From CALMBW01 sp963779645 (GTDB lineage Bacteria; Actinomycetota; CADDZG01; WHSQ01): 64,000 nucleotides of DNA. Each line of letters starts with the position of its first letter. The stretch's first letter is position 1. The translations under genes and the position numbers were made by a program. Positions 8,482-17,053 of this stretch are shown here, piece after piece. The notes under the pieces are model-generated. The model did not search any database. It saw nothing but the letters and a program-made list of their open reading frames with translations, and was not told where the DNA came from. Where the stretch lies: NCBI GenBank assembly GCA_963779645.1, contig CAVZYX010000005.1:744001-808000 (forward strand), in the 5' to 3' direction.

Positions 8482-9758
8482 TGAAGGTCTTGTTGCTGGG
8501 TTCGGGCGGTAGAGAGTCCGCGCTCGCTTGGGGTCTCGTGCGGTCGGCTTCGGTTTCCGAGTTGATCGCAGCTCCGGGGAACCCCGGCATCGCAGGCCTG
8601 AGCGCGGTTCATGCGATCGACCCGGTGGATCCGATCGCCGTCATGGATATCGCACGGCGCGTCCGCCCCGATCTAGTGGTGATCGGTCCCGAGGCTCCAC
8701 TCGTAGCGGGTGTCGGAGACGCACTTCGCGGAGAGGGGATACCGGTATTCGGCCCGGATGCCGGGGCCGCTCGCGTGGAAGGCTCAAAGGCTTATGCGAA
8801 GGAGCTCATGGGGGCCGCGGGGATACCCACGGCGGCGGCCCGCTCGTTCACGGATCGAGCCCAGGCGATCGCCTATCTCGACGAGGTCGGACCTCCTTAC
8901 GTCATCAAGGCCGACGGCTTAGCGGCCGGGAAGGGCGTCGTTGTCACGTCTACGCGCAGTGAGGCTGTCGATGCCGTCGACGATCGGCTGGTTCGCCGGA
9001 AGTTCGGTGACGCCGGTTCGAGCGTGTTGATCGAAGAGTTCCTCGACGGTCAGGAAGCCTCCTTGATCGCGTTCGTTGACGGGAAAAGCGCGGTCGTCTG
9101 TGAGCCGGCCCAGGACTACAAGCGGATCTTCGACGGGGATGAAGGTCCGAACACGGGCGGGATGGGCTCCTACAGTCCGGTGCCTGCTTGTCCGACCCAT
9201 GTTGCGCAACAGATCGTCGGTGACGTTATCGAGCCGATGGTGGCGGAGATGGCGGGAAGGGGGACGCCGTTCGTGGGAGCGCTGTACGCAGGCCTTGCTC
9301 TCACCGAGCGAGGGCCGCGAGTGATCGAGTTCAACGCTCGCTTCGGGGACCCGGAGACCCAGGCCCTGATCCCACGGCTCGATTCCGACCTTGGTGAGGC
9401 CTGTCTTGCCGCCGCGCGGGGTGAACTTGGCGGGGTGTCGTTGGATTGGTCGCCCAAGGCGTGCGTCTCGGTTGTTCTTTCAGCACCCGGGTACCCGGAG
9501 GCTCCGCGGCTCGGCGCAGAGATCACGGGGATCGACGAAGCCGCACGGAAGCAAGGCGTCGCCGTGTTCCACGCGGGAACGTCTATCGACGATGGAAGAT
9601 TGGTGACGTCCGGGGGCCGCGTGCTTAACGTGAGTGCTCTTGGGGATACATTCGCCGACGCTCGACGCCTCGCCTATGAAGCGGCCGAGGCGATCGGATT
9701 CGAAGGCATGCATCTGCGCACTGATATCGCTAAGAGGGCGGAGGAAGGGGAAGTATGA
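8481..9758 (+). CDS. purD: Phosphoribosylamine-glycine ligase (GAR synthetase)
   Basis: 425 residues. The N-terminus MKVLLLGSGGRESALAW is diagnostic, followed by the ATP-grasp domain (IKADGLAAGKGVVV, about residue 140-155) and FNARFGDPETQ (about 280). It ligates phosphoribosylamine and glycine, step 2 of de novo purine synthesis. ATG at 8481 overlaps the purA stop by one base, and its end overlaps purE by 4 bases (ATGA). Confidence 0.96.
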   Translation: MKVLLLGSGGRESALAWGLVRSASVSELIAAPGNPGIAGLSAVHAIDPVDPIAVMDIARRVRPDLVVIGPEAPLVAGVGDALRGEGIPVFGPDAGAARVEGSKAYAKELMGAAGIPTAAARSFTDRAQAIAYLDEVGPPYVIKADGLAAGKGVVVTSTRSEAVDAVDDRLVRRKFGDAGSSVLIEEFLDGQEASLIAFVDGKSAVVCEPAQDYKRIFDGDEGPNTGGMGSYSPVPACPTHVAQQIVGDVIEPMVAEMAGRGTPFVGALYAGLALTERGPRVIEFNARFGDPETQALIPRLDSDLGEACLAAARGELGGVSLDWSPKACVSVVLSAPGYPEAPRLGAEITGIDEAARKQGVAVFHAGTSIDDGRLVTSGGRVLNVSALGDTFADARRLAYEAAEAIGFEGMHLRTDIAKRAEEGEV

Positions 9759-10219
9759 GTGCACTTGTTGGCATCGTGATGGGCAGTGAGTCCGACATGC
9801 CTACGATGGAGAAAGCCGGCGGTGTCCTCGATCGCTTCGGGGTCGCCTTTGAGATCGAAGTCATGTCCGCGCATCGCAAGCCCGCTCGGGTCAGCGAGTA
9901 CGCGAGCACCGCGGTCGAAAGGGGCCTCAAGGTTCTGATCGCTGGCGCTGGTCTTGCGGCCCATCTCCCGGGTGTCGTTGCAGCCCACACTCCTCTTCCG
10001 GTCATCGGCGTGCCTCTTTACCAGGAGGGCCTCGCAGGCGCCGATGCTCTCTACTCGTGCGTGCAGATGCCTCCCGGAGTTCCTGTCGCGACCGTCGCTA
10101 TCGGGGGGAGCAAGAACGCGGGAGTGCTCGCCGTTCAGATCCTTGCGACCGGCGACCCATCTCTCGCCGAAAAACTCGTCGCCTACAAAAAGGAACTCTC
10201 GGAGGGCCTGAAGCTCTGA
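9755..10219 (+). CDS. purE: N5-CAIR mutase (class I PurE)
   Basis: 154 residues. GIVMGSESDMPTM at the N-terminus, the SAHRKP motif (about 39-44) and AGAGLAAHLPGVVAA are intact. Class I PurE isomerises N5-CAIR to CAIR and normally works with PurK, which is not in this window. Overlaps purD by ATGA. Confidence 0.96.
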   Translation: MSALVGIVMGSESDMPTMEKAGGVLDRFGVAFEIEVMSAHRKPARVSEYASTAVERGLKVLIAGAGLAAHLPGVVAAHTPLPVIGVPLYQEGLAGADALYSCVQMPPGVPVATVAIGGSKNAGVLAVQILATGDPSLAEKLVAYKKELSEGLKL

Positions 10220-10225
10220 GGTCTC

Positions 10226-11008
10226 ATGATGCATGAGCCGGTAGATCGTTCTAAGTCGCTGGTTTTCGACCGAGCGGCCGACTACTACGACGCAACGCGA
10301 TCTCTGCCGCCCGAGACGATGGCACAGGTGATCCGGAACCTAAGAGCGGAACTCGAGGGCCGCGGCCCGAGCCTCGAGATCGGCGTGGGTACCGGACGCA
10401 TCGCCGTTCCATTGGCAGAAGAGGGCGTCGATGTCGTTGGTGTTGACCTGTCTCTGCCCATGATGGTGAAACTGAAGGAGAAGGATCGCCAAGGGCTCGT
10501 GTCGGTGGCCCAAGCCGACGCCACCAGACTTCCATTCCGCGACAACAGCTTCGAAGCCGGGATAGCAAGCCATGTGTTCCACCTCATTCCGGATTGGAAA
10601 ACAGCATTGGCCGAACTGCTCCGCGTGATAGCCGCCGGTGGGGTCCTTCTTGTTGCCATCGGGACCGGTTCGGGACCCTGGGAGGAGATCTACGAACGCT
10701 TCAGAGAAGAGGCCGGCCCCCTTGCCGTGAGACCTGGCGCGGACCGGATCGAAGAGATCGACGAAGCGTTGAGTAGCTTTCCAAATGCGCGCTTACTTCC
10801 GGAAGTTATCAACTCCGATTCCATGACCCCCAATGAGTTGCTCGCGATGCTCGAGAAGGGGTGGTACTCGTTCACGTGGTCGATGACCTCCGAGGACCTA
10901 GTAAGGATCGCCGACTTGGTTAGACCGTGGGCGAAGGAGCGTTACGGGTCGCTCGATGCGCCTATAGAGGACGATCATGCCGTCGAGTGGCGCGCCTACG
11001 ACCTTTAG
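10226..11008 (+). CDS. Class I SAM-dependent methyltransferase
   Basis: 260 residues with the SAM-binding motif LEIGVGTGRIAVPL (about 50-63), acidic VDLS (about 73), and ADATRLPFRD (about 91-100), the UbiE/Methyltransf_11 arrangement. Substrate unknown. It lies inside the purine operon, 6 bp after purE and 21 bp before purB, but has no known role in purine synthesis. Carriage in the operon may be incidental. Confidence 0.82.
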   Translation: MMHEPVDRSKSLVFDRAADYYDATRSLPPETMAQVIRNLRAELEGRGPSLEIGVGTGRIAVPLAEEGVDVVGVDLSLPMMVKLKEKDRQGLVSVAQADATRLPFRDNSFEAGIASHVFHLIPDWKTALAELLRVIAAGGVLLVAIGTGSGPWEEIYERFREEAGPLAVRPGADRIEEIDEALSSFPNARLLPEVINSDSMTPNELLAMLEKGWYSFTWSMTSEDLVRIADLVRPWAKERYGSLDAPIEDDHAVEWRAYDL

Positions 11009-11017
11009 CGCGCTCGA

Positions 11018-11023
11018 TAGAAT
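11018..11023 (+). promoter_or_regulatory. Possible internal -10 ahead of purB
   Basis: TAGAAT matches TANNNT and ends 6 nt before the GTG start of purB at 11030, with no ribosome binding site in between. This suggests an internal promoter that gives a leaderless purB transcript. Confidence 0.4.
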
Positions 11024-11029
11024 CAGGGT

Positions 11030-12328
11030 GTGATCCCTAGGTATAGCCGTGAAGAGATGGCGTCGATCTTCTCCGAGCGGGCTAAGTTCTCGCGCTGGCT
11101 CGAGGTCGAGATCCTCGCTGTGGAGGCCCGCGTCCGGCTTGGTGAGGTGTCCGTTGAAGACCTCACCGAGATCAAAGAGAAGGCGGCCTTCGACATCGAT
11201 CGCATCGCCGAGATCGAGGCGACGCGCCACCATGACGTCGTGGCGTTCGTCGAGAATGTTCGGGAGAACATCGGTGAAGCCGGGCGTCACATCCATTTCG
11301 GGATGACGTCCTCGGATGTTCTGGATACCGCTACCGCTGCCGCGTTGCGGGACGCTGGGGACCTGCTGGTTGAGGGCATCGGGCGCCTCACCCAAACGGT
11401 CAAGGAGAAGGCGATCGAGCACCGCGACACGGTTTGTGTCGGACGTACCCACGGGATCCACGCTGAACCTACGACCTTTGGGTTGAAAGCGGCAGGTTGG
11501 GTTTTCGAACTTGCCCGCGACCGCGAGCGGCTTCGGCGTGCGCGTGATGTCGTCAGCGTTGGGAAGTTGTCGGGCGCAGTGGGGAGCTACTCGCAGCTCT
11601 CCCCTGAAGTCGAGTCGTACGTTTGCGAACGACTGGGCCTCTCGATCGAGCCCGTAGCGACTCAGGTAACAGCTCGAGACAGGCATGCGGAGTTCCTCTC
11701 CGCGATCGCGATCACCGGTGCATCACTCGAACGGATCGCCACGGAGATCCGACATCTCCAACGGACCGAGGTACGGGAAGCTCGCGAGCCTTTCGCTGCA
11801 GGGCAGAAGGGTTCATCGGCCATGCCTCACAAGCGCAACCCGATCATCAGCGAACGCATCTGTGGGCAAGCCAGGTTGCTCCGTGCATACGCCCAAACGG
11901 GCTTCGAGAATGTCGCTCTGTGGCACGAGCGGGATATCTCTCACTCAAGTGTCGAACGCGTGACCTTCGAGGATTCATGCGTTCTCCTCGATTACATGAT
12001 GGACAAGATGAGGTGGGTCATCGAGGGGCTCGTCGTGGACGCCGACCGGATGCTCGAGAATCTCGAGGCCTCGTTCGGGCTGGTCCACTCCCAGAGCGTT
12101 CTTACCGCGCTTTTGGCTGGTGGCACGCTCCAGAGGGAGGAGGCCTACGAGCTGGTTCAACGCAATGCGATGAGGGCCTGGGACGAGAAGATCCCCCTGC
12201 TAGAGCTGCTGAAATCAGATCCAGACGTCACCGCGATCCTCGAACCCACGGAAATCGAACGCTGCTTCGACCCGGCCCGTTATCTTGTAAATGTCGAGAC
12301 CATCTTCAGCCGTTTGGAGGAGCTGTAA
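11030..12328 (+). CDS. purB: Adenylosuccinate lyase
   Basis: 432 residues. Family signature GSSAMPHKRNP (about 262-272) of the fumarase/aspartase superfamily is intact, with the TSSDVLDTA motif and GRTHGIHAEP. It acts twice in the pathway, on SAICAR and on adenylosuccinate, releasing fumarate. GTG start at 11030 has no Shine-Dalgarno; see the -10 at 11018. Followed by purC after 3 bp. Confidence 0.96.
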   Translation: MIPRYSREEMASIFSERAKFSRWLEVEILAVEARVRLGEVSVEDLTEIKEKAAFDIDRIAEIEATRHHDVVAFVENVRENIGEAGRHIHFGMTSSDVLDTATAAALRDAGDLLVEGIGRLTQTVKEKAIEHRDTVCVGRTHGIHAEPTTFGLKAAGWVFELARDRERLRRARDVVSVGKLSGAVGSYSQLSPEVESYVCERLGLSIEPVATQVTARDRHAEFLSAIAITGASLERIATEIRHLQRTEVREAREPFAAGQKGSSAMPHKRNPIISERICGQARLLRAYAQTGFENVALWHERDISHSSVERVTFEDSCVLLDYMMDKMRWVIEGLVVDADRMLENLEASFGLVHSQSVLTALLAGGTLQREEAYELVQRNAMRAWDEKIPLLELLKSDPDVTAILEPTEIERCFDPARYLVNVETIFSRLEEL

Positions 12329-12331
12329 CCC

Positions 12332-13213
12332 ATGAGTGAGACCTCCCATGTCGGTTCGGGAAAGGTGCGGGAGCTCTTCCAGGTCGGCGACGACCAGCTC
12401 CTTCTAGTTGCCTCCGACCGGATCTCTGCCTACGACGTAGTTCTCCCGCAGGACATCCCCGACAAGGGAAAGGTCCTGACCGCTCTCACCGATCACTGGC
12501 TGAGTGCAACCGGGGGTATCTGTCGTAACCACATGATCTCCGTGAAAGCCCCAGACCTTCCGGATGTGGGTATCGACGACCTTGCAGGCCGGGCGATGCT
12601 CTGTCTCAAGGCCGAGCCGATCGCTATCGAGTTCGTGGTTCGCGGCTACCTTTCCGGATCAGGCTGGAAGGAGTACCAAACAACGGGCGAAGTTTGCGGC
12701 CACAAGCTCCCCGACGGACTGGTCGAGTCCGACCGCTTGCCCGAGCCGATCCTGACGCCGGCAACGAAAGCAGTTACGGGGCACGACGAGAACATCACCG
12801 AGGCTCAGGCTGCGGAAGTGGCTGGTAAGGACGTTTACGACGCGGCTCGTAGTTACGCCTTAGATATCTATACGACGTGTGCTGAAAAGGCCCTCGAGCG
12901 AGGGATCATCATCGCCGACACTAAGTTTGAGTTCGGCATCTATCACGGTGATGTCATCTTGATAGATGAAGTGTTGACGCCAGACTCGTCTCGCTTCTGG
13001 CCCGAAGACAGATACGAACCCGGCAAGGGCCAGCCGAGCTTCGATAAACAGTATGTCCGCGACTGGTTGGATCAGTCCGGGTGGGACCACAACCCTCCAC
13101 CACCTGACCTTCCGGACGAGATCGTGCAAGCAACCCGAGATCGTTACGTCGAGGCGTACGAGCGATTGACGGGACGTTCTTTCGACGAGTGGCTCAGCGA
13201 GGTTGATGTTTGA
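12332..13213 (+). CDS. purC: SAICAR synthetase
   Basis: 293 residues, the longer bacterial/eukaryote-like form of about 290-300. Recognised by GSGKVRELFQVG near the N-terminus, SDRISAYDVVLP, the central FVVRGYLSGSGWKEY and the late IADTKFEFG with LIDEVLTPDSSRFWP. It condenses CAIR with aspartate. GGAGGAG in the end of purB precedes the ATG. The stop overlaps the next gene's TTG. Confidence 0.96.
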   Translation: MSETSHVGSGKVRELFQVGDDQLLLVASDRISAYDVVLPQDIPDKGKVLTALTDHWLSATGGICRNHMISVKAPDLPDVGIDDLAGRAMLCLKAEPIAIEFVVRGYLSGSGWKEYQTTGEVCGHKLPDGLVESDRLPEPILTPATKAVTGHDENITEAQAAEVAGKDVYDAARSYALDIYTTCAEKALERGIIIADTKFEFGIYHGDVILIDEVLTPDSSRFWPEDRYEPGKGQPSFDKQYVRDWLDQSGWDHNPPPPDLPDEIVQATRDRYVEAYERLTGRSFDEWLSEVDV

Positions 13214-13929
13214 GCGCCGCTAAGAGCGACGCTGCCGACCGACTGACTTCTTCTGCTTACCTCGGTGCAACCCTGCGCACTGTTCTGGTTGCTCCGACCG
13301 CCGGCTTCGAATCGGCGCGCAGGGCAGCCGAACGAAGAGTTAGAGCCGGTGATCTTCCGGCCGAGGGCTACACGCCTTACGTTCTGTCGGCAGCCGGCGG
13401 TGCGACACTCTTCCTCTTGTGGCTGAAGCTTTCTTCTTTGTTGGGCTTCAGAGATGTGGCTCCGGAAGACTTCCGTTGGGGCTTCCTGGTGGGCGCGGGG
13501 CTGATCGGTGCCATCCTTGCGCTCCTGGGTCAGATGGTCTGGGGGCGCATAGGGCGGTGGGTTCTGAAGATGTTCGGAACAGACGTCCGCCCTGGCGACC
13601 TTCGGATGGTGTGGGGGGCAGCAGCTGGTCCACAGATCTTTGGGATCTTGCTGTTGTTGCCGATCGACCTACTGGTCGTAGGACCGGAAGCCTTCACTTC
13701 TGCCACGCTCAACGATCCAGTGTCATCAGGCTGGGCATCCCTGTCTATCGCTCTCGGTGTGGCACTGGCGGTGTGGTCCGGGGGACTCTTCCTCAAGGGT
13801 GTACAGGTCGTTGCGAAGGTGAGATGGCCCGTCCTCGTTGCTGCATCGACCGTTGCGGCCGTGTGTTTGACTGTTGTCGTCATAGGCATCCGATCCGGAG
13901 CCGTCTCTTTGATGGAGTCGCTGACTTGA
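13210..13929 (+). CDS. Yip1-like multi-pass membrane protein
   Basis: 239 residues with about five hydrophobic segments (approx 63-78, 90-112, 138-158, 178-195, 208-230) after a cytoplasmic N-terminus, matching the pattern of bacterial YIP1-family proteins. TTG start overlaps the purC TGA. Its own stop overlaps the purS TTG, so it is locked into the operon by translational coupling on both sides. No established purine role; a link to transport or membrane tethering would be speculation. Confidence 0.7.
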   Translation: MSAAKSDAADRLTSSAYLGATLRTVLVAPTAGFESARRAAERRVRAGDLPAEGYTPYVLSAAGGATLFLLWLKLSSLLGFRDVAPEDFRWGFLVGAGLIGAILALLGQMVWGRIGRWVLKMFGTDVRPGDLRMVWGAAAGPQIFGILLLLPIDLLVVGPEAFTSATLNDPVSSGWASLSIALGVALAVWSGGLFLKGVQVVAKVRWPVLVAASTVAAVCLTVVVIGIRSGAVSLMESLT

Positions 13930-14174
13930 GCATTTTTTCGGCGCAAGTGAACGTCATGCTGAAGCCGGGCATCTCAGACCCGCAAGGATTGACGATCGAG
14001 CGCGCTCTCCCCGCGCTGGGGTACTCCGGGGTGGGAGGTGTGCGGGTCGGCAAGCGGATCGAACTCGAGGTCGAGGCCGGAAGTTCGGAAGAAGCTCGAG
14101 CACAGGTCGAAGAGATGTGTGAGCGACTGCTCGCCAATACGGTTATCGAAGCGTACGAAGTCTTGGTGCCTTGA
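13926..14174 (+). CDS. purS: FGAM synthase subunit PurS
   Basis: 82 residues: an N-terminal beta strand VNVMLKPGISDPQG followed by ALPALGY and ending EMCERLLANTVIEAYEVLV, the classical PurS sequence pattern. TTG at 13926 overlaps the previous stop. PurS bridges PurQ and small PurL in the FGAM synthase complex, consistent with the next two genes. A longer open frame upstream is a shadow of the membrane protein gene. Confidence 0.93.
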   Translation: MSIFSAQVNVMLKPGISDPQGLTIERALPALGYSGVGGVRVGKRIELEVEAGSSEEARAQVEEMCERLLANTVIEAYEVLVP

Positions 14175-14855
14175 TGGCTCGTGTGGGTGTAGTCGTCTTC
14201 CCCGGTTCGAACTGCGACCTCGACGCGCAGAAGGCATTCTCTGACCTTGGCGCAGATGTTGAAACCGTCTGGCATGCCGATACACGGTTACCCGATGTGG
14301 ACATCGTCGTCCTTCCCGGCGGATTCGCACACGGCGACTACCTACGGACCGGTGCGCTGGCTCGCTTTTCCCCGATCATGAGCGCGGTCAAGAAGCATGC
14401 AGATGAAGGCGGTTTGCTGATCGGGATCTGCAATGGGTTCCAGGTTCTCTGTGAAGCGGGGTTGCTACCCGGGGCCCTTCGGAAGAACGCCGGGCTGAAG
14501 TTCCTGTGCAAGTGGGTAGACCTGCGCGTCGAGAACTCGTCGACTCCGTTCACAGCGCGCCGCGACGGAGCAACAGGTGCTGCACATCCCCATCAATCAC
14601 TTCGAAGGCAACTGGTACGCAGAGCCCAGCGTCACTCAGGAACTGCGGGCCAGCGGGCGCATCGTTCTGCGGTACGTCGACAACCCGAACGGGTCCGAAG
14701 ACGACGTTGCCGGAATCACGAATGAAGCAGGCAACGTCTTCGGTCTGATGCCCCATCCTGAGCGCGCATGCGAATCGCTGCTAGGAAGCTCCGACGGAGT
14801 CGTGATCCTCGGGTCGATGATCGACAGTGTCACGGGGGTCATGGCGTCACAGTGA
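14174..14855 (+). pseudogene. purQ: FGAM synthase glutaminase subunit PurQ, split by a +1 frameshift
   Basis: The 5' part encodes MARVGVVVFPGSNCD, the oxyanion strand and the nucleophile region GICNGFQ (Cys about residue 89), up to VENSSTPFTARRD. The 3' part continues in the next frame with QQVLHIPINHFEGNWYAEP and the catalytic His/Glu of MPHPERA. Removing one G of the GG at 14567-14568 joins them into a normal-length PurQ of about 226 residues, with spacing between PFT and QVL as in the family. PurQ supplies ammonia to PurL. Overlaps purS and purL by one and four bases. Since PurQ is required with a small PurL, a sequencing error is quite possible; genuine loss or recoding cannot be excluded. 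Confidence 0.85.
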
Positions 14856-17053
14856 AGATTCAGCTGGGGATCCATCGTGAACTAGGGCTCACCGATGAAG
14901 AGTACGGATCGATAAAGGATCGACTCCAGCGTGATCCTTCGTACACAGAGCTCGCGATGTACTCCGTCATGTGGAGTGAGCATTGCTCGTATAAGTCGAG
15001 CAAGGTCCATCTGAAAACGCTTCCCACCGAAGGAGCACATGTGCTGGTCGGCCCGGGTGAGGGGGCCGGCATCATCGAGGTAGCTCCGGGCTATGCCGTG
15101 GCTTTCAAGATCGAATCGCATAATCACCCGTCTTTCGTTGAACCGTTCAACGGTGCTGCAACGGGCGTCGGCGGCATCGTTCGTGACATCCTGTCGATGG
15201 GTGCGAGACCGATAGCCCTCCTCGACTCACTCCGATTCGGCCCCCTTGACGGTGCACGTACCAGGTATCTCGTCGACGGCGTGGTTCATGGGATCTCGGC
15301 TTACGGCAACTCCATCGGTGTCCCAACGGTGGGGGGAGAGGTCGTTTTCGAGGACTGCTACGCGGAGAACCCGCTGGTCAACGTTGCTTGCCTGGGTGTG
15401 GTGGAAACGAAGCTGATGCATGGCCACGCGGAGGGAGCCGGCAATCAGGTGATCCTTATCGGAGCTTCGACAGGCCGTGACGGGATCGGCGGCGCAAGCG
15501 TCCTCGCATCCGCAGAGTTCGACGAAGAGTCACACACGAAGCGCCCCTCGGTTCAAGTGGGCGACCCGTTCACCGAGAAGCTCTTGATCGAGGCGTGCCT
15601 GGAGTTGATCCGAGAAGATCTCTTGGTCGGGTTCCAAGATCTCGGCGCGGGCGGGATCTCGTGTCCGACGTCCGAGATGACGGCCAAAGCTGGTACTGGA
15701 ATGGTTCTTCAACTCGATCAGGTCCACCTGCGCGAGCCGGACATGGAACCTTTCGAAGTCATGATCTCTGAGTCCCAAGAACGGATGATGGCCGTCGTTA
15801 CGCCGGAGAACACACAGGCCGTTCTCGATATCTGCAAGAAGTGGGAGCTTGAAGCGCGGATCGTTGGCACCATCACGTCCGATGATCGCGTCAAGGTGAT
15901 CGACGCTGATGGGACCGTTCTCGCCGACGTACCTCCGGCATCGCTCGCCGACGAGGGTCCCATCTACGAACGTCCGCTCGAGCGTCCGAAGTGGATCGAT
16001 GAGTTGGCGGGATCCGACCCAGGCGACAAGCTTCCGGAGGATCTGAATGAAGCTTTCCGCGCAGTCTTGGGTTCGCCCAACGTGGCCAGCAAGCGTTGGG
16101 TCTGGGAGCAGTACGACCACATGATCTTTCTGGGCACGGTTCAGGGACCCGGTGGAGATGCTGCGGTGATCAGACTTCCCGATAGCGATGTCGCGGTCGC
16201 GATAACGACCGATGGGAACGGGCGCTACTGCTATCTCGATCCCTACGAGGGAGCGCGACTCGCCGTCGCCGAGGCCGCTCGCAATCTGGCGTGCACCGGT
16301 GCGAAGCCACTCGCGATCACGAACTGTTTGAACTTCGGGAACCCCGAGAAGTCGGACGTGATGTGGCAGTTCAGCGAAGCCGTGCGAGGCATCGGTGACG
16401 CCGCGCTGGCATTCGGCACGCCTATCACTGGGGGGAACGTCTCCTTCTACAACGAGACCTCAGGTCGTCCGATCTATCCGACGCCGGTGATCGGGATGCT
16501 CGGAGTCTTGAGTGACCCCACGACGTCGGTGGGATCCGGATTCAGAGACGAAGGCGATCCGATCGTCTTGCTCGGTACTACCTCTGTCGATGACCTGGGT
16601 GGGAGTGAGTTCGCGAAAATCGTCAATGGAGTGGTCGGTGGCCGTCCTCCCGTTCTCGACATCCAGGCTGAGGCCGCGCTCGTTGGTCTGCTCGTTGGTC
16701 TCGCCGACAAACGACTCTTGCGTTCCGCGCATGACCCCTCGCTCGGTGGTCTCGCCGTCTGCCTGGCGGAATGCTCCATCGCCGGCGGCATCGGGTTCGA
16801 TGTGGAATTGGGAACCGCTTTGGAAGCGTTCGCAGAGACACCCTCCAGAGCCGTCGTCAGCTGCTCGCCGACCGACCTTGCGCCTGTGCTCGAAGCAGCT
16901 AACGAGGCAGGTGTACCTGCAGTGACACTAGGGGTGGTCGGTGGGAGCAACCTAAGTATGGGAGCAGGACTTGCTCTCACCCTGGAGAACGCGAAGGAAG
17001 TCTTTGAAGGTTCCCTCTCACGATCTCTCTATGGACCTAACATCACATCATGA
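14852..17053 (+). CDS. purL: FGAM synthase large subunit (small-type PurL)
   Basis: About 733 residues, the size of the PurS/PurQ-dependent PurL rather than the 1,300-residue fused form. Visible motifs: MWSEHCSYKSSK (about 40-51), FKIESHNHPSFVEP (about 85-98), and the second half GGNVSFYNET. It converts FGAR to FGAM with ATP and ammonia. GTG at 14852 overlaps the purQ stop; an ATG at 14768 in the same frame would sit inside purQ and is rejected. The 3' end overlaps purF by ATGA. Confidence 0.96.
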   Translation: MKIQLGIHRELGLTDEEYGSIKDRLQRDPSYTELAMYSVMWSEHCSYKSSKVHLKTLPTEGAHVLVGPGEGAGIIEVAPGYAVAFKIESHNHPSFVEPFNGAATGVGGIVRDILSMGARPIALLDSLRFGPLDGARTRYLVDGVVHGISAYGNSIGVPTVGGEVVFEDCYAENPLVNVACLGVVETKLMHGHAEGAGNQVILIGASTGRDGIGGASVLASAEFDEESHTKRPSVQVGDPFTEKLLIEACLELIREDLLVGFQDLGAGGISCPTSEMTAKAGTGMVLQLDQVHLREPDMEPFEVMISESQERMMAVVTPENTQAVLDICKKWELEARIVGTITSDDRVKVIDADGTVLADVPPASLADEGPIYERPLERPKWIDELAGSDPGDKLPEDLNEAFRAVLGSPNVASKRWVWEQYDHMIFLGTVQGPGGDAAVIRLPDSDVAVAITTDGNGRYCYLDPYEGARLAVAEAARNLACTGAKPLAITNCLNFGNPEKSDVMWQFSEAVRGIGDAALAFGTPITGGNVSFYNETSGRPIYPTPVIGMLGVLSDPTTSVGSGFRDEGDPIVLLGTTSVDDLGGSEFAKIVNGVVGGRPPVLDIQAEAALVGLLVGLADKRLLRSAHDPSLGGLAVCLAECSIAGGIGFDVELGTALEAFAETPSRAVVSCSPTDLAPVLEAANEAGVPAVTLGVVGGSNLSMGAGLALTLENAKEVFEGSLSRSLYGPNITS

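Noticed and set aside
14506..14748. Third open frame across purQ as an independent gene
   Set aside because: Shadow of purQ; only the two frames described carry PurQ motifs.
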